Source: Oxalobacteraceae bacterium (lineage in GTDB: Bacteria; Pseudomonadota; Gammaproteobacteria; Burkholderiales; Burkholderiaceae_D). From it: a stretch of DNA of 64,000 nucleotides. The notes under the pieces were generated by a model. The model saw nothing but the letters and a program-made list of their open reading frames with translations, was not told where the DNA came from and searched no databases. Every line of letters starts with the position of its first letter. The stretch's first letter is position 1. Positions 8,680-19,455 of this stretch are shown here, in pieces. The DNA is taken from assembly GCA_025352145.1 (NCBI GenBank), contig JANXTY010000048.1, forward strand, positions 16,305 to 80,304, written 5' to 3'. The position numbers were made by a program, and so were the translations under genes.

Positions 8680-9615
8680 ATGCTTAAACAACGCACTATT
8701 CAGCAACTAGTCAAAACTATCGGTGTTGGCTTGCATTCGGGCACCAAGGTCGCATTAACTTTACGTCCTGCGGCGTCAGATACCGGGATTGTATTTCGGC
8801 GTGTGGATTTGCATCCAGTGGTCGATTTTCCGGTTTCTGCGACCATTGTCGGCGATACCCGGATGGCATCGACCTTGATTAAGGACGGTGCCAAAGTCTC
8901 CACTGTGGAGCACGTGCTGTCTGCTTGTGCGGGCTTGGGGATCGATAATTTGATCATCGAAGTGAGTGCGGAAGAAATTCCGATCATGGACGGTTCCGCT
9001 TCCTCTTTCGTGTATTTGCTCCAACAAGCGGGTTTGGAAGAACAGCAGGCGCCAAAGAAATTTATCCGTATCAAGAAAGCGGTGGAAATACGTGAAGGCC
9101 ACGGCGCTACTGAGAAGTGGGCGCGTCTGGAGCCGTTTGACGGTTTCAAACTCAATTTTTTTATTGAGTTCAATCATCCCGCCGTCGATGGAACTGGCCA
9201 GCGTGCCATTGTCGATTTCGGCGAGGTATCTTATGTCAAGGATGTTTCGAGGGCGCGTACCTTCGGCTTTATGCAAGATGTGGAAACACTTCGTGAGCTC
9301 GGCCTAGCGCGTGGCGGCTCAACCGATAACGTGATTGTGATGGATGAATACCGTATTCTAAATACGGATGGATTACGTTATGAAGATGAGTTTGTGCGGC
9401 ATAAAATTCTCGATGCCATTGGCGATTTGTATTTGATCGGGCACCCGTTGTTAGCTAGTTATATGGCACATAAATCGGGTCACGGCTTGAATAATCAATT
9501 GCTGCGAGTCTTGTTGGCCCAGCCCGACGCTTATGAAGTCGTCACTTTTGATACCCTCGAATCCGCCCCACGTTCTTTTGTGCAACAGGCACATCGAGAG
9601 TGGGCGCTAACTTAA
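8680..9615 (+). CDS. lpxC: UDP-3-O-acyl-N-acetylglucosamine deacetylase LpxC
   Basis: The zinc-dependent committed step of lipid A synthesis, in the cytoplasm, 311 residues from the chosen start. The start [11 protein letters not shown] matches the family; the open frame extends 35 codons upstream, but that part is unlike LpxC. Zinc ligands are visible as His78 (TVEHVLSA) and His241 and Asp245 (HKILDAIGD). SGHGLNN holds the likely catalytic histidine near residue 268. A TATAAT box directly upstream suggests a transcript starting at or near the ATG. The next gene is convergent. Confidence 0.96.
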   Translation: MLKQRTIQQLVKTIGVGLHSGTKVALTLRPAASDTGIVFRRVDLHPVVDFPVSATIVGDTRMASTLIKDGAKVSTVEHVLSACAGLGIDNLIIEVSAEEIPIMDGSASSFVYLLQQAGLEEQQAPKKFIRIKKAVEIREGHGATEKWARLEPFDGFKLNFFIEFNHPAVDGTGQRAIVDFGEVSYVKDVSRARTFGFMQDVETLRELGLARGGSTDNVIVMDEYRILNTDGLRYEDEFVRHKILDAIGDLYLIGHPLLASYMAHKSGHGLNNQLLRVLLAQPDAYEVVTFDTLESAPRSFVQQAHREWALT

Positions 9616-9639
9616 TTGGAAGGCGTGCTGCGTGTGCCG

Positions 9640-10131
9640 TTAAGAATGCCGTTGCACCATCGCGCGTAAAGCTGTTCTTAGCGCCGCATTGCGCGGCGAT
9701 TCGTCCAGCGCCTCGCCTAACTTTGCGAATGCGCTCACGGCGGTGGTAGAGAGCGCCAATTGTTTGGGGGGGGGTAATTTTTCGATACCGTCAGCAACTT
9801 GCACTTTGAGGCGGATTGCGTTAACCTGCCAGCCCGAGTTCAGCAGTTTTTCTTGCAGTCTAGGCAATTGTTGTTTTAGTTTTGCTGTCAGTGCCGTGTT
9901 GGGTGTGGAGAGTATTAATTGTCCCGATTCAAACTGCAGCACGCTGCAAGCGGCAAACATGGCAGGGAGTGCCTTCGCACATTCTTTTTGCAACGCAATC
10001 ATGCGTGTCAAAGCAGGTAACAGCGCGGCCATGGTGTCATGCGCGCGTAAAAAATCCACAGCGCCAATCGTCGTAGCGCTGTTACGCGATGTCGATGCGG
10101 CTTTTTGAGGGGGAGGTGAGGAGGATCGCAT
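9640..10131 (-). CDS. DciA-like protein (DUF721)
   Basis: A 163-residue protein of the DUF721/DciA family. DciA proteins load the replicative helicase DnaB in bacteria lacking DnaC. The middle part (FESGQLILSTPNTALTAKL and the following helix LPRLQEKL) fits the family's KH-like domain. The C-terminus is Ala-rich and helical. The open frame begins at a GTG at 10149, but the ATG at 10131 with AAGG upstream is preferred. Location between lpxC and the M23 peptidase/secA pair is typical of betaproteobacteria. Function is by family, not from catalytic residues. Confidence 0.75.
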   Translation of the reverse strand: MRSSSPPPQKAASTSRNSATTIGAVDFLRAHDTMAALLPALTRMIALQKECAKALPAMFAACSVLQFESGQLILSTPNTALTAKLKQQLPRLQEKLLNSGWQVNAIRLKVQVADGIEKLPPPKQLALSTTAVSAFAKLGEALDESPRNAALRTALRAMVQRHS

Positions 10132-10328
10132 TGCGTGAAACCTTATCACACATCAGTACCCGTGAAGAAATAATTGAGGATAGTGGACAGGCTTGGTCGG
10201 CGCACTGCGGCGTAACGGACGCCTTGCATCGTGTCCGGCTAGAACCACCCCACATGGCCCCGTTATTTTTCTTCAATTACTTCTTAATGGGCACTTAGCG
10301 CATGGTGGAATGAGCAAGAGGAGAAAAC

Positions 10329-11279
10329 ATGCAAATTATTCTGCTGCATCCCCGCCTTACGCAAGCCAGGTCAGTCACTTTGACGCGTATTCATGTCATG
10401 GTTGCGGCGCTGTTTTTTATCCTGATCGTATTAGCAAGCGCGGTCTTGCTGCATTACCTGATATTTCGATATGCGGGCAATATAAAGTTGCCCTATATGG
10501 CAGACATAGCGACTGCGGCAACCCAGGATGAATCGGGAAGAAAAGACAAATTCTTAAAAGAAAATCTGGCCGTGATGGCCGTCAAGCTCGGAGAAATGCA
10601 GGCACAGTTAGTTCGCTTGGATGCTTTGGGGGAGCGCGTGCAAGGCCTGTCGGGAGTCAAGCCTGAAGAGTTTAATTTCAAAGAAAAGCCTGGGCGTGGC
10701 GGTGTTGATACCTCAGCGACTAGCCAGAATGGCGTCATGTCGATTTCGGAATTTCAGAAGTTGCTCGACGCGATGGCCCGGGATGTCGAACATCGGTTCG
10801 ACTATATGAACGTGGTGGAAACGACTTTGATGACAGATAAAATCAAGTCCAAGTTGCTGCCGACAATTCAACCGGTTAATGTCAGTTATAACGCCTCAGG
10901 ATTCGGACGCCGGATTGATCCCTTTAGTGGCCGCACTGCATTTCATGAGGGGATCGATTTCCCTTCTCCGGTGGGAACGCCGATAGTAGCAGCGGCAGGT
11001 GGTGTGGTGATTGCGGCGGAATATCATCCCGAGTTTGGCAATATGCTCGATATCGATCATGGCAACGACATTGTGACGCGTTACGCGCATGCCTCCCGAT
11101 TATTGGTCAAAGTAGGTGACATCGTCCGGCGCGGCCAGCATGTCGCCGATATCGGGTCAACGGGACGTTCGACCGGCGCTCACCTCCATTTTGAGGTCCA
11201 TGTGAAGGGTGTGGCACAAGATCCGCACAAGTTTCTTTTGGCTGGTGCTGCGCAAGCAGCGTTAGTGTCGTCCCGGTGA
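10329..11279 (+). CDS. M23 family metallopeptidase (LytM domain, membrane-anchored)
   Basis: A 316-residue inner-membrane protein with one transmembrane segment at about residues 23-46, a helical stalk (about 75-175), and a C-terminal periplasmic LytM domain. The zinc motifs are complete: His206 and Asp210 in HEGIDF, and HLHFEV at 285-290. It is therefore probably an active peptidoglycan endopeptidase, although some relatives act as activators. The ribosome site AGAGGAG precedes the ATG. It lies immediately before secA, as in related genomes. Confidence 0.9.
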   Translation: MQIILLHPRLTQARSVTLTRIHVMVAALFFILIVLASAVLLHYLIFRYAGNIKLPYMADIATAATQDESGRKDKFLKENLAVMAVKLGEMQAQLVRLDALGERVQGLSGVKPEEFNFKEKPGRGGVDTSATSQNGVMSISEFQKLLDAMARDVEHRFDYMNVVETTLMTDKIKSKLLPTIQPVNVSYNASGFGRRIDPFSGRTAFHEGIDFPSPVGTPIVAAAGGVVIAAEYHPEFGNMLDIDHGNDIVTRYAHASRLLVKVGDIVRRGQHVADIGSTGRSTGAHLHFEVHVKGVAQDPHKFLLAGAAQAALVSSR

Positions 11280-11602
11280 ATTTTGGGAGATCTTACAAGA
11301 TGTCCCTGGGCTTTTCGTTTGCAGAGCACTTGTTTCCCGCTTAATCATCCCAATCTGCCAGCGATTACGTGATTACCTATTATTAGGCGCCATCAAAAAT
11401 ATGCTACGGATTGCCTAACCTCTGAGTGGATGAGTCACCATAAAGTGATGTGGTTCACGACCCGGCCAGACATTGAATCGTTCGCAACGATTTTTAGAGG
11501 AGCGCATGATAAAATCCCCCTTTTTGCCATAGTCGGACTCTTGCAGTGGCGCTAAGCCCCTCATAGAGCCTTTTTTTACGGCCGTTTTTTAAGAACTCAA
11601 GC
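11280..11602 (+). other. secA upstream region
   Basis: A 323-bp gap with no gene. A short stem AATCGTT-CGC-AACGATT followed by three more T's (11476-11495) may be a weak terminator. TGATAAAAT at 11507-11515 looks like an extended -10 for secA; no matching -35 was found. T-rich tracts lie just before secA. Confidence 0.5.
11476..11495 (+). terminator. Weak terminator-like hairpin before secA
   Basis: Seven-bp AT-rich arms around a three-base loop run directly into TTT. It lies about 200 bp after the M23 gene and just upstream of the candidate secA -10, so it could equally be an operator-like inverted repeat. Confidence 0.35.
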
Positions 11603-14365
11603 ATGTCATTCCTGACCCAGATTTTCGGTAGCCGCAATCAGCGACTAATCAAACAATATCAAAAAACCGTGCGTGTGATCAATGCCTTGGAGCCGGAGGT
11701 AGAAAAATTATCCGACGCCCAATTGCAAGCCAAGACACCGGCATTTAAAGACCGTATCGCCAAGGGCGAAAGCCTTGATGATCTGCTCCCGGAAGCTTTT
11801 GCGGTTTGCCGCGAGGCTGGCAGACGTGTGTTAAAGATGCGCCATTTTGATGTCCAGCTGATCGGCGGCATGGTACTGCATTACGGAAAAATTGCGGAAA
11901 TGGGCACCGGCGAAGGCAAGACTTTAATGGCAACGCTGTCCGCCTACTTGAATGCGCTGTCGGGAAAAGGGGTACACGTCGTTACGGTCAACGATTACCT
12001 TGCACAGCGCGATGCCGAGTGGATGGGCAAGCTGTACGGCTGGTTGGGCCTGACGACCGGCGTGAATTTGTCGCACATGGAACATGACATTAAGCAGGAA
12101 GCGTATGCCGCAGATATCACCTACGGCACGAATAATGAATTCGGCTTCGATTACCTGCGCGACAATATGGTCTATGACCCAAAGGACCGGGTTCAACGCA
12201 GTTTGAATTTTGCGGTGGTCGATGAAGTCGATTCGATCCTGATCGATGAAGCCAGAACCCCCTTGATTATTTCAGGCCAGGCTGAAAATCATACCGACCT
12301 GTATCACAAAATTAACGAGTTGCCCCGTTTTTTAACCCTGCAAATTGGCGAAGAAACGCCCGATGGCAAAGGCAGCATCGAAGTTCGTGGCGACTACACC
12401 AAAGACGAAAAATCACATCAGGTATTGCTGACAGAAGACGGTCATGAAAAGGCCGAACGGATCCTCACCGAGATGGGATTGTTGCCCGAAGGCGCGTCCC
12501 TCTACGACGCGGCAAACATCACACTAGTGCATCACCTGTACGCCGCCTTGCGCGCGCATGCGCTGTATTACCGCGATCAGCATTACGTGGTGCAAAATAA
12601 CGAAGTCATTATTGTCGATGAATTTACCGGACGCCTGATGACCGGCCGACGTTGGTCCGACGGCCTGCATCAAGCGGTCGAAGCCAAAGAAGGCGTCAAA
12701 ATTCAGAACGAGAACCAGACCCTCGCATCGATCACCTTTCAAAATTATTTCCGCATGTACGGCAAGCTGTCCGGCATGACCGGTACGGCAGATACGGAAG
12801 CCTACGAATTTCAGGAAATCTACGGCCTGGAAACAGTGGTGATTCCCCCTAACCGTCCTTCTCAACGCCAGGATCGCCAGGATCAGGTCTACAAGACCTC
12901 ACAAGAAAAATACATGGCTATGCTGGCCGACATTGAAGAATGTTTCGAGCGTGGCCAACCGGTTTTGGTGGGTACGACCTCTATTGAAAATTCCGAATTG
13001 TTATCCGGTATTCTGACCAAAGCCAAGTTACAGCACAACGTCCTCAACGCGAAACAGCATGCACGCGAAGCCGAGATTATCGCCCAGGCCGGTCGTCCCA
13101 AAATGATCACGATTGCGACCAATATGGCCGGTCGCGGTACTGACATCGTCTTGGGTGGAAACGTCGAAAAACAAATCCAGATCATCGAGGCCGACGCCAC
13201 ATTATCCGACGCCCAAAAACAGACCCAATCGCAAAAATTACGCGATGAATGGCAATCCCTGCACGATCACGTAGTCGTTGCTGGCGGCCTGCATATCATC
13301 GGTACCGAACGGCATGAATCACGTCGCGTCGACAATCAATTGCGCGGCCGTTCTGCGCGGCAGGGCGATCCGGGTTCGTCGCGTTTTTATTTGTCGCTCG
13401 ATGATGCCTTGCTGCGTATTTTTGCGGGCGATCGAGTGCGGGCAATCATGGACCGTCTCAAGATGCCGGAAGGCGAGCCGATTGAAGCAGGTATCGTGTC
13501 GCGTTCGATCGAATCGGCACAGCGCAAAGTGGAGGCCCGCAATTTCGACATCCGCAAGCAATTGCTCGAATATGACGACGTATCCAACGATCAGCGCAAA
13601 GTCATTTACCAGCAGCGCAACGAATTGCTCGAAGCGAAAGAAGTGTCTGAATTGACAGCCTCTTTGCGCATCGGCGTATTCTCAGACTTGTTCCGTTCGT
13701 ATGTACCCCTCGAGTCAGTTGAAGAACAATGGGACATCGACGCTTTACAGACTACTCTGGCGAGTGAATGGCAACTGGAAGTCTCGTTAAAGACGATGCT
13801 GGAGTCCGAGCCAAACCTGACCGATGATGCGTTGCTCGAACGCGTGCTGAAAGCTGCCGAAAGTGTCTACGAGAAAAAAGTTGATGTGGTCGGCAAGGAA
13901 TCATTCGCTGGTTTTGAACGCAGTGTCACCTTGCAAAGCGTCGACAGCCATTGGCGCGAACATCTGGCGGCATTAGATCATTTGCGCCAAGGCATTCATT
14001 TACGCGGCTATGCACAGAAAAATCCCAAACAGGAATACAAGCGCGAGGCTTTTGAATTGTTTGGTCAGATGCTGGAGATGATCAAAAATGAAGTCACCAA
14101 AATCATCATGACGGTACGTATTCAATCGCGTGAAGAGATCGAGGCAGCTGAAGCGCAATTGATCCAGTCGCAAGTGGAAAACCTTAATTTCCAACATGCT
14201 GACTTCAATCCAAATGCCGGACCGGAAGAATTACTGGCGCCTCCTACAGGTCCTGTGCTGATTCCATCGCCGATGGTAAACGGATTTCCCAAAGTGGGAC
14301 GTAATGATCCTTGTCCCTGTGGCAGCAATAAAAAATATAAGCAGTGTCATGGCAAGTTAGTTTAG
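11603..14365 (+). CDS. secA: Preprotein translocase ATPase SecA
   Basis: The motor ATPase of Sec export, 920 residues. Walker A GTGEGKT is at about residues 101-107 and Walker [14 protein letters not shown] near 205-217. The second nucleotide-binding fold includes [10 protein letters not shown] and [13 protein letters not shown]. The C-terminus carries the zinc/SecB-binding motif [13 protein letters not shown]. Length is normal. The start [14 protein letters not shown] is typical, although the Shine-Dalgarno is weak. It is followed by a convergent gene. Confidence 0.98.
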   Translation: MSFLTQIFGSRNQRLIKQYQKTVRVINALEPEVEKLSDAQLQAKTPAFKDRIAKGESLDDLLPEAFAVCREAGRRVLKMRHFDVQLIGGMVLHYGKIAEMGTGEGKTLMATLSAYLNALSGKGVHVVTVNDYLAQRDAEWMGKLYGWLGLTTGVNLSHMEHDIKQEAYAADITYGTNNEFGFDYLRDNMVYDPKDRVQRSLNFAVVDEVDSILIDEARTPLIISGQAENHTDLYHKINELPRFLTLQIGEETPDGKGSIEVRGDYTKDEKSHQVLLTEDGHEKAERILTEMGLLPEGASLYDAANITLVHHLYAALRAHALYYRDQHYVVQNNEVIIVDEFTGRLMTGRRWSDGLHQAVEAKEGVKIQNENQTLASITFQNYFRMYGKLSGMTGTADTEAYEFQEIYGLETVVIPPNRPSQRQDRQDQVYKTSQEKYMAMLADIEECFERGQPVLVGTTSIENSELLSGILTKAKLQHNVLNAKQHAREAEIIAQAGRPKMITIATNMAGRGTDIVLGGNVEKQIQIIEADATLSDAQKQTQSQKLRDEWQSLHDHVVVAGGLHIIGTERHESRRVDNQLRGRSARQGDPGSSRFYLSLDDALLRIFAGDRVRAIMDRLKMPEGEPIEAGIVSRSIESAQRKVEARNFDIRKQLLEYDDVSNDQRKVIYQQRNELLEAKEVSELTASLRIGVFSDLFRSYVPLESVEEQWDIDALQTTLASEWQLEVSLKTMLESEPNLTDDALLERVLKAAESVYEKKVDVVGKESFAGFERSVTLQSVDSHWREHLAALDHLRQGIHLRGYAQKNPKQEYKREAFELFGQMLEMIKNEVTKIIMTVRIQSREEIEAAEAQLIQSQVENLNFQHADFNPNAGPEELLAPPTGPVLIPSPMVNGFPKVGRNDPCPCGSNKKYKQCHGKLV

Positions 14366-14413
14366 GATTTTTTTAAATCGCATTGGCAAGGAAACATGCA
14401 GTCGGTCAATTTT

Positions 14414-14438
14414 AGGACTTACGAAAAATTGCCCCAGC
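14414..14438. repeat. 25-nt repeat, partner of 8527-8551
   Basis: This segment (AGGACTTACG at its left end) matches 8527-8551 at 20 of 25 positions, with nearly all differences being transitions. Both copies lie outside genes. It may be a remnant of an insertion-sequence end, but only two copies are visible. Confidence 0.4.
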
Positions 14439-14482
14439 AGTCGGCAGTGGTATCTAAGTGAGCGGTATCCCACCCAGACATT

Positions 14483-14509
14483 GTAGGGGCATGGCATACC
14501 GTGCCCACC
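14483..14509. repeat. Dispersed palindrome GTAGGGGCAC family, copy 1
   Basis: A slightly degenerate copy of the palindrome whose arms are GTAGGGGCACGGC and GCCGTGCCCCTAC. Better copies lie at 31021 and 63733. This one lies between convergent secA and the indolepyruvate oxidoreductase gene. As RNA it forms a GC-rich hairpin and could limit read-through or protect 3' ends. Confidence 0.65.
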
Positions 14510-14553
14510 ATAATCTCGTCTGGTGAGGATGGCGAAAAATTGTCCAGAAAATT

Positions 14554-17500
14554 TCAGCCTTGCTCACGTTCATGAAACGTCGCCAGCAATCCCGCTTCTT
14601 TTTTGCGTGCAGCCAAAAGATAGCGTTCTTTGATATGCCCATACCCGCGTATGTCTTCCGGGATGCTGGCAATCGCAACCGCTTGCGCCAGATTTTCGGC
14701 ATCGAGCTGCGGTAGCAGCGCCAACATTGTGTTCCGATAGTGTGTGATCAGGCCGCGTTCCGCTTTGCGCTCGGTGGTGTAACCAAAAATATCGAGTATG
14801 GTGCCGCGCAAAAATTTTCCTTTCGCCAGCACGCGGAAGGCTTGCATCATCCACGGCCCGAATTCCTGCTTGATTAAATGACCGTTGCTATCGCGTCTGG
14901 AAAACAACGGTGGCGCGAGGTGGAATTTGAGCGTGATGTCACCTTCGAACATCGCAGATATTTTCTCCTTGAAAGCGCCGTCGGTGTAGAGCCGCGCAAC
15001 TTCATATTCATCTTTGGTGGCCATGAGTTTGTAGAGGTGGCGTGCTACGGCTTCGGTCAGGCGTTGCGATGTGGGATCGAGCTGAATTTCGGCGCTGCGT
15101 ACCTGTTCGACGAAGGCGCGGTACTGCTGCGCGTAAGTTTTATTTTGATAGACGATGAGAGTGGCGGCGCGTTGTTCGATCAGTTCTTGCAAGGTCGTCG
15201 TGCGTTTGAAAGTGATGACGTGGGTTGCGGTGGTAGCTTGCTCCAGTAGCTTTTCGACTCCTGCCAGATCATGCGCGGTGCGGCGGCCCAAGGCAAAGGC
15301 GTGCTGGTTGAAATCGACTGCGACGTTATTGACTTCGATGGCTTTCAGCAAAGCCTGTTCGCTCAAGGGCAGCCAGCCTTTTTGCCACACGTATCCCAGC
15401 AGGAACATATTCACTGCGATAGTGTCACCCATCAAAGCGGCGGTGATTTTTCCCGCATCTATGAAATCAATTCGTTCCTTTCCACAGGCATTCAATACGT
15501 CCTGTTCGGCTGTTGCACTGGGGAACTGCCAATCTGGATTGCGCACGAAGGCAGCGGTGGGCGTCTGGCTGGAATTGATCACAGCATGCGTGCGGCCTTC
15601 ACCCATGCGTGAGAGGGCATCGCGGCTGGCTGCGACGATCATGTCGCAGCCGATCACGAGATCTGCCATGCCAGTGCCAACACGCGTGGAAAAAATATCG
15701 GCTTGGTGATCGGCAAGTCGCACGTGCGACATGACGGCACCGCCTTTTTGTGCCAGGCCATTCATATCCAGCACGGTGCATCCCTTGCCTTCTATGTGGG
15801 CTGCCATTGCCAGAATTTGGCCGATGGTCACGATCCCGGTGCCGCCTATGCCTGCCACGAGAATACCAAATGGCTGGGTGGTGTCGGGGATGAGGGGGAG
15901 CGGCAAGATTACGCCCTCTAATTCAAGCCCCGATTTTTTTAACGGTGCATTCGCCGCTTTTCTTAAGCGTCCCCCTTCGACCGTGACAAAGCTGGGACAA
16001 AACCCCGTGACGCAGGAAAAATCCTTATTGCAAGAGGATTGATTGATCTGGCGTTTGCGGCCAAATTCGGTTTCCATTGGTTCCACCGATAAACAATTCG
16101 ATTGCACGCTGCAATCGCCGCAACCTTCGCATACTGCTTCGTTGATGACGGCGCGTTTGGCGGGATCGGGATATTCGTTGCGTTTGCGGCGACGGCGTTT
16201 TTCTGCGGCGCAGGTCTGGTCGTAGATCATTGCCGACACGCCTTTCGTCTCGCGCAATGTGCGTTGCACCGCGTCGAGTTCGCTGCGGTGACGGATCGTG
16301 ACGCCGGGTGCCCAGTCGGTATTGGCGGGATATTTATCCGGTTCATCGGTGACCACGATAATCGGTGTTACGCCTTCCGCCGCGATTTGTCGTGAAATCA
16401 TCGCCGGATCGAGTGGGCCGTCAACCTGCTGACCGCCGGTCATGGCGACGGCGTCGTTGTAGAGGATTTTGTAGGTAATGTTGACCTCGGCCGCGACCGT
16501 TGCGCGGATAGCCAAAATGCCGGAATGAAAATAGGTACCATCGCCCAAGTTGGCAAAAACGTGTTGTTCGCTAGTGAATGGCGCATGGCCGATCCAGGTC
16601 ACACCTTCTGCGCCCATTTGGGTAAAGGTGGAGGTTTCTCTATCCATCCATAACACCATGTAGTGGCAACCAATACCAGCTAATGCACGGCTGCCATCCG
16701 GTAATCGGGTGGAGGTATTGTGTGGACAGCCAGAGCAAAAATGGGGAACGCGATCTTTTTCTACATCGGGTGGGCTGCCACTGTTGCGGCTGACATTGGT
16801 CAGCGCACTCTCTTTCGCTGTCAGATAAGTGATCCGTTCCTTGATGCGTTGTTCGACCGGATGGCCGGAAAAATATTTAGAAATCCGTGTCGCAATTGCC
16901 CGTGCAATCTGCGCCGGATTAAGTTCGTAGGTGGCAGGCAACAGCCATTCGCCGTGGCCGCTACGATGCTCGTTGCTCCATTCGCCGGTGTCGTCGAACT
17001 TGCCGACTACACGTGGACGTTCGCCGTCTTTCAGGTTGTAGAGTTCTTCTTTCAATTGGTATTCGAGGATCTGGCGTTTTTCTTCCACTACTAGAATTTC
17101 GTCCAGGCCTTTGGCGAAAGCGCGCACGCCGTCGGCTTCCAGCGGCCAGGTCATGCCGATTTTATAAAGTCGGATGCCGATGTCGGCGGCGACCTGTTCA
17201 TCAATGCCCAGGTCGGCCAGTGCCTGGCGCGTGTCCAGATACGATTTTCCGGCGGTGATGATGCCGATGCGGGCGTGCGAGTTGTCCCAGATAATCTGGT
17301 TGAGTTTGTTGGCGCGTGCATAGGCCAGTGCCGCGTACCATTTGAAACTGTTCATCCGCACTTCTTGATCGAGCACGGTGTCGGGCCAGCGGATATTAAG
17401 CCCATCGGCGGGCGGCTCGAAATCTTCCGGCAGCACAATCTTGACGCGCTCGGGATCAATCTCGACCACGGCGCCCGATTCGACAATATCGGTGACGCAT

Positions 17501-18141
17501 TTCATTGCTACCCACAAGCCGGTATAACGGCTCATGGCCCAGGCGTGCAGGCCCATGTCCAGATATTCCTGCACCGACGACGGATACAGCACGGGAATGC
17601 CGCAGGCTTTGAGAATGTGTTCGCTCTGATGCGCAGTGGTCGAGGATTTGGCGGCGTGATCGTCGCCCGCCAGCACCAGCACGCCGCCGTGCGCATCGGT
17701 ACCGGCCATATTGGCGTGTTTGAACACGTCGCCGCAGCGATCCGCGCCGGGACCTTTGCCATACCACATGCCGAACACGCCATCGAATTTCGCGCCGGGA
17801 AATAAATTGATTTGCTGGGTGCCCCAGACCGAGGTCGCAGCCAGGTCTTCGTTGACGCCGGGATGAAATTTGATGTGATGCGCAGTCAGGTATTTTTTTG
17901 CATGGTCGGCTGCCATGTCGAGATTACCCAGCGGTGAGCCGCGATAGCCGGTGATGTAACCGGTGGTGCGCAAGCCAGCGAGTCGATCGCGTTGTTGTTG
18001 CAGCATGCTCAAGCGGATCAGCGCCTGGGTGCCGGTGATGAAGACGCGGCCTTTTTTAAGCGTGTATTTATCATCCAGCGTGATGTCGTCTAGCGGCTGA
18101 TGCTGGGGCAGCTCTGGATGCGATGGAATGGGCGCGTTCAT
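14554..18141 (-). CDS. Indolepyruvate ferredoxin oxidoreductase family protein (fused alpha-beta)
   Basis: A large fused 2-oxoacid oxidoreductase (about 1195 residues) that oxidatively decarboxylates aryl-pyruvates or related 2-oxoacids to acyl-CoA. The N-terminal half has the pyruvate-binding fold (TGYRGSPLGNLD). It is followed by CSGCPHN and the thiamine diphosphate region LGDGTYFHSG. CEGCGDCSVQSNC and CNKDFSCVTGFC would bind Fe-S clusters. The C-terminal gamma-type domain starts at GIGGTGIVTIGQI. The start at 18141 is chosen because GGAGA precedes it; the frame stays open 24 codons further. It lies next to phenylalanine hydroxylase, suggesting aromatic amino-acid catabolism, though other 2-oxoacids are possible. 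Confidence 0.9.
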   Translation of the reverse strand: MNAPIPSHPELPQHQPLDDITLDDKYTLKKGRVFITGTQALIRLSMLQQQRDRLAGLRTTGYITGYRGSPLGNLDMAADHAKKYLTAHHIKFHPGVNEDLAATSVWGTQQINLFPGAKFDGVFGMWYGKGPGADRCGDVFKHANMAGTDAHGGVLVLAGDDHAAKSSTTAHQSEHILKACGIPVLYPSSVQEYLDMGLHAWAMSRYTGLWVAMKCVTDIVESGAVVEIDPERVKIVLPEDFEPPADGLNIRWPDTVLDQEVRMNSFKWYAALAYARANKLNQIIWDNSHARIGIITAGKSYLDTRQALADLGIDEQVAADIGIRLYKIGMTWPLEADGVRAFAKGLDEILVVEEKRQILEYQLKEELYNLKDGERPRVVGKFDDTGEWSNEHRSGHGEWLLPATYELNPAQIARAIATRISKYFSGHPVEQRIKERITYLTAKESALTNVSRNSGSPPDVEKDRVPHFCSGCPHNTSTRLPDGSRALAGIGCHYMVLWMDRETSTFTQMGAEGVTWIGHAPFTSEQHVFANLGDGTYFHSGILAIRATVAAEVNITYKILYNDAVAMTGGQQVDGPLDPAMISRQIAAEGVTPIIVVTDEPDKYPANTDWAPGVTIRHRSELDAVQRTLRETKGVSAMIYDQTCAAEKRRRRKRNEYPDPAKRAVINEAVCEGCGDCSVQSNCLSVEPMETEFGRKRQINQSSCNKDFSCVTGFCPSFVTVEGGRLRKAANAPLKKSGLELEGVILPLPLIPDTTQPFGILVAGIGGTGIVTIGQILAMAAHIEGKGCTVLDMNGLAQKGGAVMSHVRLADHQADIFSTRVGTGMADLVIGCDMIVAASRDALSRMGEGRTHAVINSSQTPTAAFVRNPDWQFPSATAEQDVLNACGKERIDFIDAGKITAALMGDTIAVNMFLLGYVWQKGWLPLSEQALLKAIEVNNVAVDFNQHAFALGRRTAHDLAGVEKLLEQATTATHVITFKRTTTLQELIEQRAATLIVYQNKTYAQQYRAFVEQVRSAEIQLDPTSQRLTEAVARHLYKLMATKDEYEVARLYTDGAFKEKISAMFEGDITLKFHLAPPLFSRRDSNGHLIKQEFGPWMMQAFRVLAKGKFLRGTILDIFGYTTERKAERGLITHYRNTMLALLPQLDAENLAQAVAIASIPEDIRGYGHIKERYLLAARKKEAGLLATFHEREQG

Positions 18142-18282
18142 AGAGTCTCCGAGATCCTCATCATTGCGGCAAAGCGGATGATGGATGCACACTGGTTTTT
18201 GTAGCACGGGCACACGAACAGCGGTACCAGATCCGATGCGCGGGGCGCACCCTACGGTTCCACTCTGGGGCGGTTGCTACAC

Positions 18283-19149
18283 TTAGCATGTTTCTCCTGG
18301 CAATAAGCTGTCGGCAGGCAAGGGTGGCAAGTTTTTCAACGCCGCATACAGCGGCGTGAAATCGGGAGCAGTGTCATCAAACAATTGCTGATAATCACGA
18401 ATCACAAAATAGCTTTCCTGATACGCGTCTATTTTGTATAAAGTGCGCATCACGCGTTCCAGATGGAAAGGAATGCGGTGAGGTTGATCGCTTTCCAGGC
18501 AATACACAATCTCGCCACCGGAGGATAAAATTCCAGCGCCGTAAGCCCGTAAACCTTCACACGTGTGGATCAAGCCGAACTCGATGGTGTACCAATACAA
18601 TCGTGCAAGCATAACCAATCCATCGAGTTTGAGTGCCTTCAACCCACCTTTGCCATAAGCCTGCATGTGGTCGGCAAAAATCGGATTGAACAGGAGGGGA
18701 ACATGCCCAAAAAAATCATGGAAAATATCCGGCTCGACGATGTAATCAAACTCCTCCGGTGTACGTAGCCAGACTGTGACCGGAAAGCGGCGATGGGCTA
18801 GATGGGCGAAAAAAGCTTCTTCTGGAATCAGGCCTGGAACAGCAATAAGTTGCCATCCTGTTTGGTTAAAAAGAATGGTGCTAATACGTTCCAGTTGAGG
18901 GATACCGTTGGCGACATTGAGTTGGCTGAGGCTATCGATAAATTCGCGGCAAGCGCGACCCGGCAATAATGCAGCCTGCCGCGCATAAAGTTTGCGCCAA
19001 AGGGCGTGCTGCTCAGGAGTGTACCTAGCCCAATTTTGTTCCACCACATACTGCGCGTTGGCGTGGGAATAGTCACCGCGCAGGTTTGCGCTGTTGTATT
19101 TTTCAGCTACGTCGGCAAGTAGGGGATCGATATTAGTGGTGCTGTTCAT
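18283..19149 (-). CDS. phhA: Phenylalanine-4-hydroxylase PhhA
   Basis: A pterin-dependent, iron-containing monooxygenase of 288 residues that converts phenylalanine to tyrosine. The iron ligands are visible as His144 and His149 in HDFFGH and Glu190 in YWYTIEFGL. It is a bacterial single-domain form without the eukaryotic regulatory domain. The neighbour downstream is the aryl-pyruvate-type oxidoreductase, consistent with aromatic amino-acid breakdown. The 306-bp region upstream should hold its promoter, and no clear TyrR/PhhR-type palindrome was recognised. Confidence 0.95.
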   Translation of the reverse strand: MNSTTNIDPLLADVAEKYNSANLRGDYSHANAQYVVEQNWARYTPEQHALWRKLYARQAALLPGRACREFIDSLSQLNVANGIPQLERISTILFNQTGWQLIAVPGLIPEEAFFAHLAHRRFPVTVWLRTPEEFDYIVEPDIFHDFFGHVPLLFNPIFADHMQAYGKGGLKALKLDGLVMLARLYWYTIEFGLIHTCEGLRAYGAGILSSGGEIVYCLESDQPHRIPFHLERVMRTLYKIDAYQESYFVIRDYQQLFDDTAPDFTPLYAALKNLPPLPADSLLPGETC

Positions 19150-19455
19150 GGTTTGCTTTCAATGGGCTTAGGCCGCAATTACATGACGAAAATTCACATC
19201 GAGAACAACGGAAAACATACACAAAAAATTCCACAAAACAAATCGAAAAACGCAGAAGCGAGTGTGATGGGATTTTACCCAGTATAGGCTGGAGCGAGGT
19301 GACTTGCTAGTTCTGTTGCCAGACCATATCAGGTGCACAAGTTGAGTGGAAAAGAGGACAGAGAAAAATCGGCATCCCGCGAACACTAAAGTTTTTGAAA
19401 TGAGTGTTCGCGGTTTTTGTCGCAGCTTATTACTTGCCTCCATTCATTAACGGGA
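19150..19455. other. Upstream region of phhA
   Basis: These 306 bases hold no supported gene. The part nearest phhA is rich in A-tracts and T/G repeats on the minus strand. A perfect 10-bp inverted repeat lies at 19378-19412, after the stop of the ABC permease gene. Confidence 0.5.
19378..19412. terminator. 10-bp perfect hairpin after the ABC operon
   Basis: Arms CGCGAACACT and AGTGTTCGCG enclose a 15-base loop. A T-run follows directly only on the plus strand, where no gene ends. On the minus strand, which carries the ABC operon, Ts appear about nine bases later. It probably ends the operon transcript, but the geometry is imperfect. Confidence 0.45.

Noticed and set aside
19168..19443. 91-codon minus-strand frame in the phhA upstream gap
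   Set aside because: No ribosome site, contains the hairpin, and would occupy the phhA promoter region.
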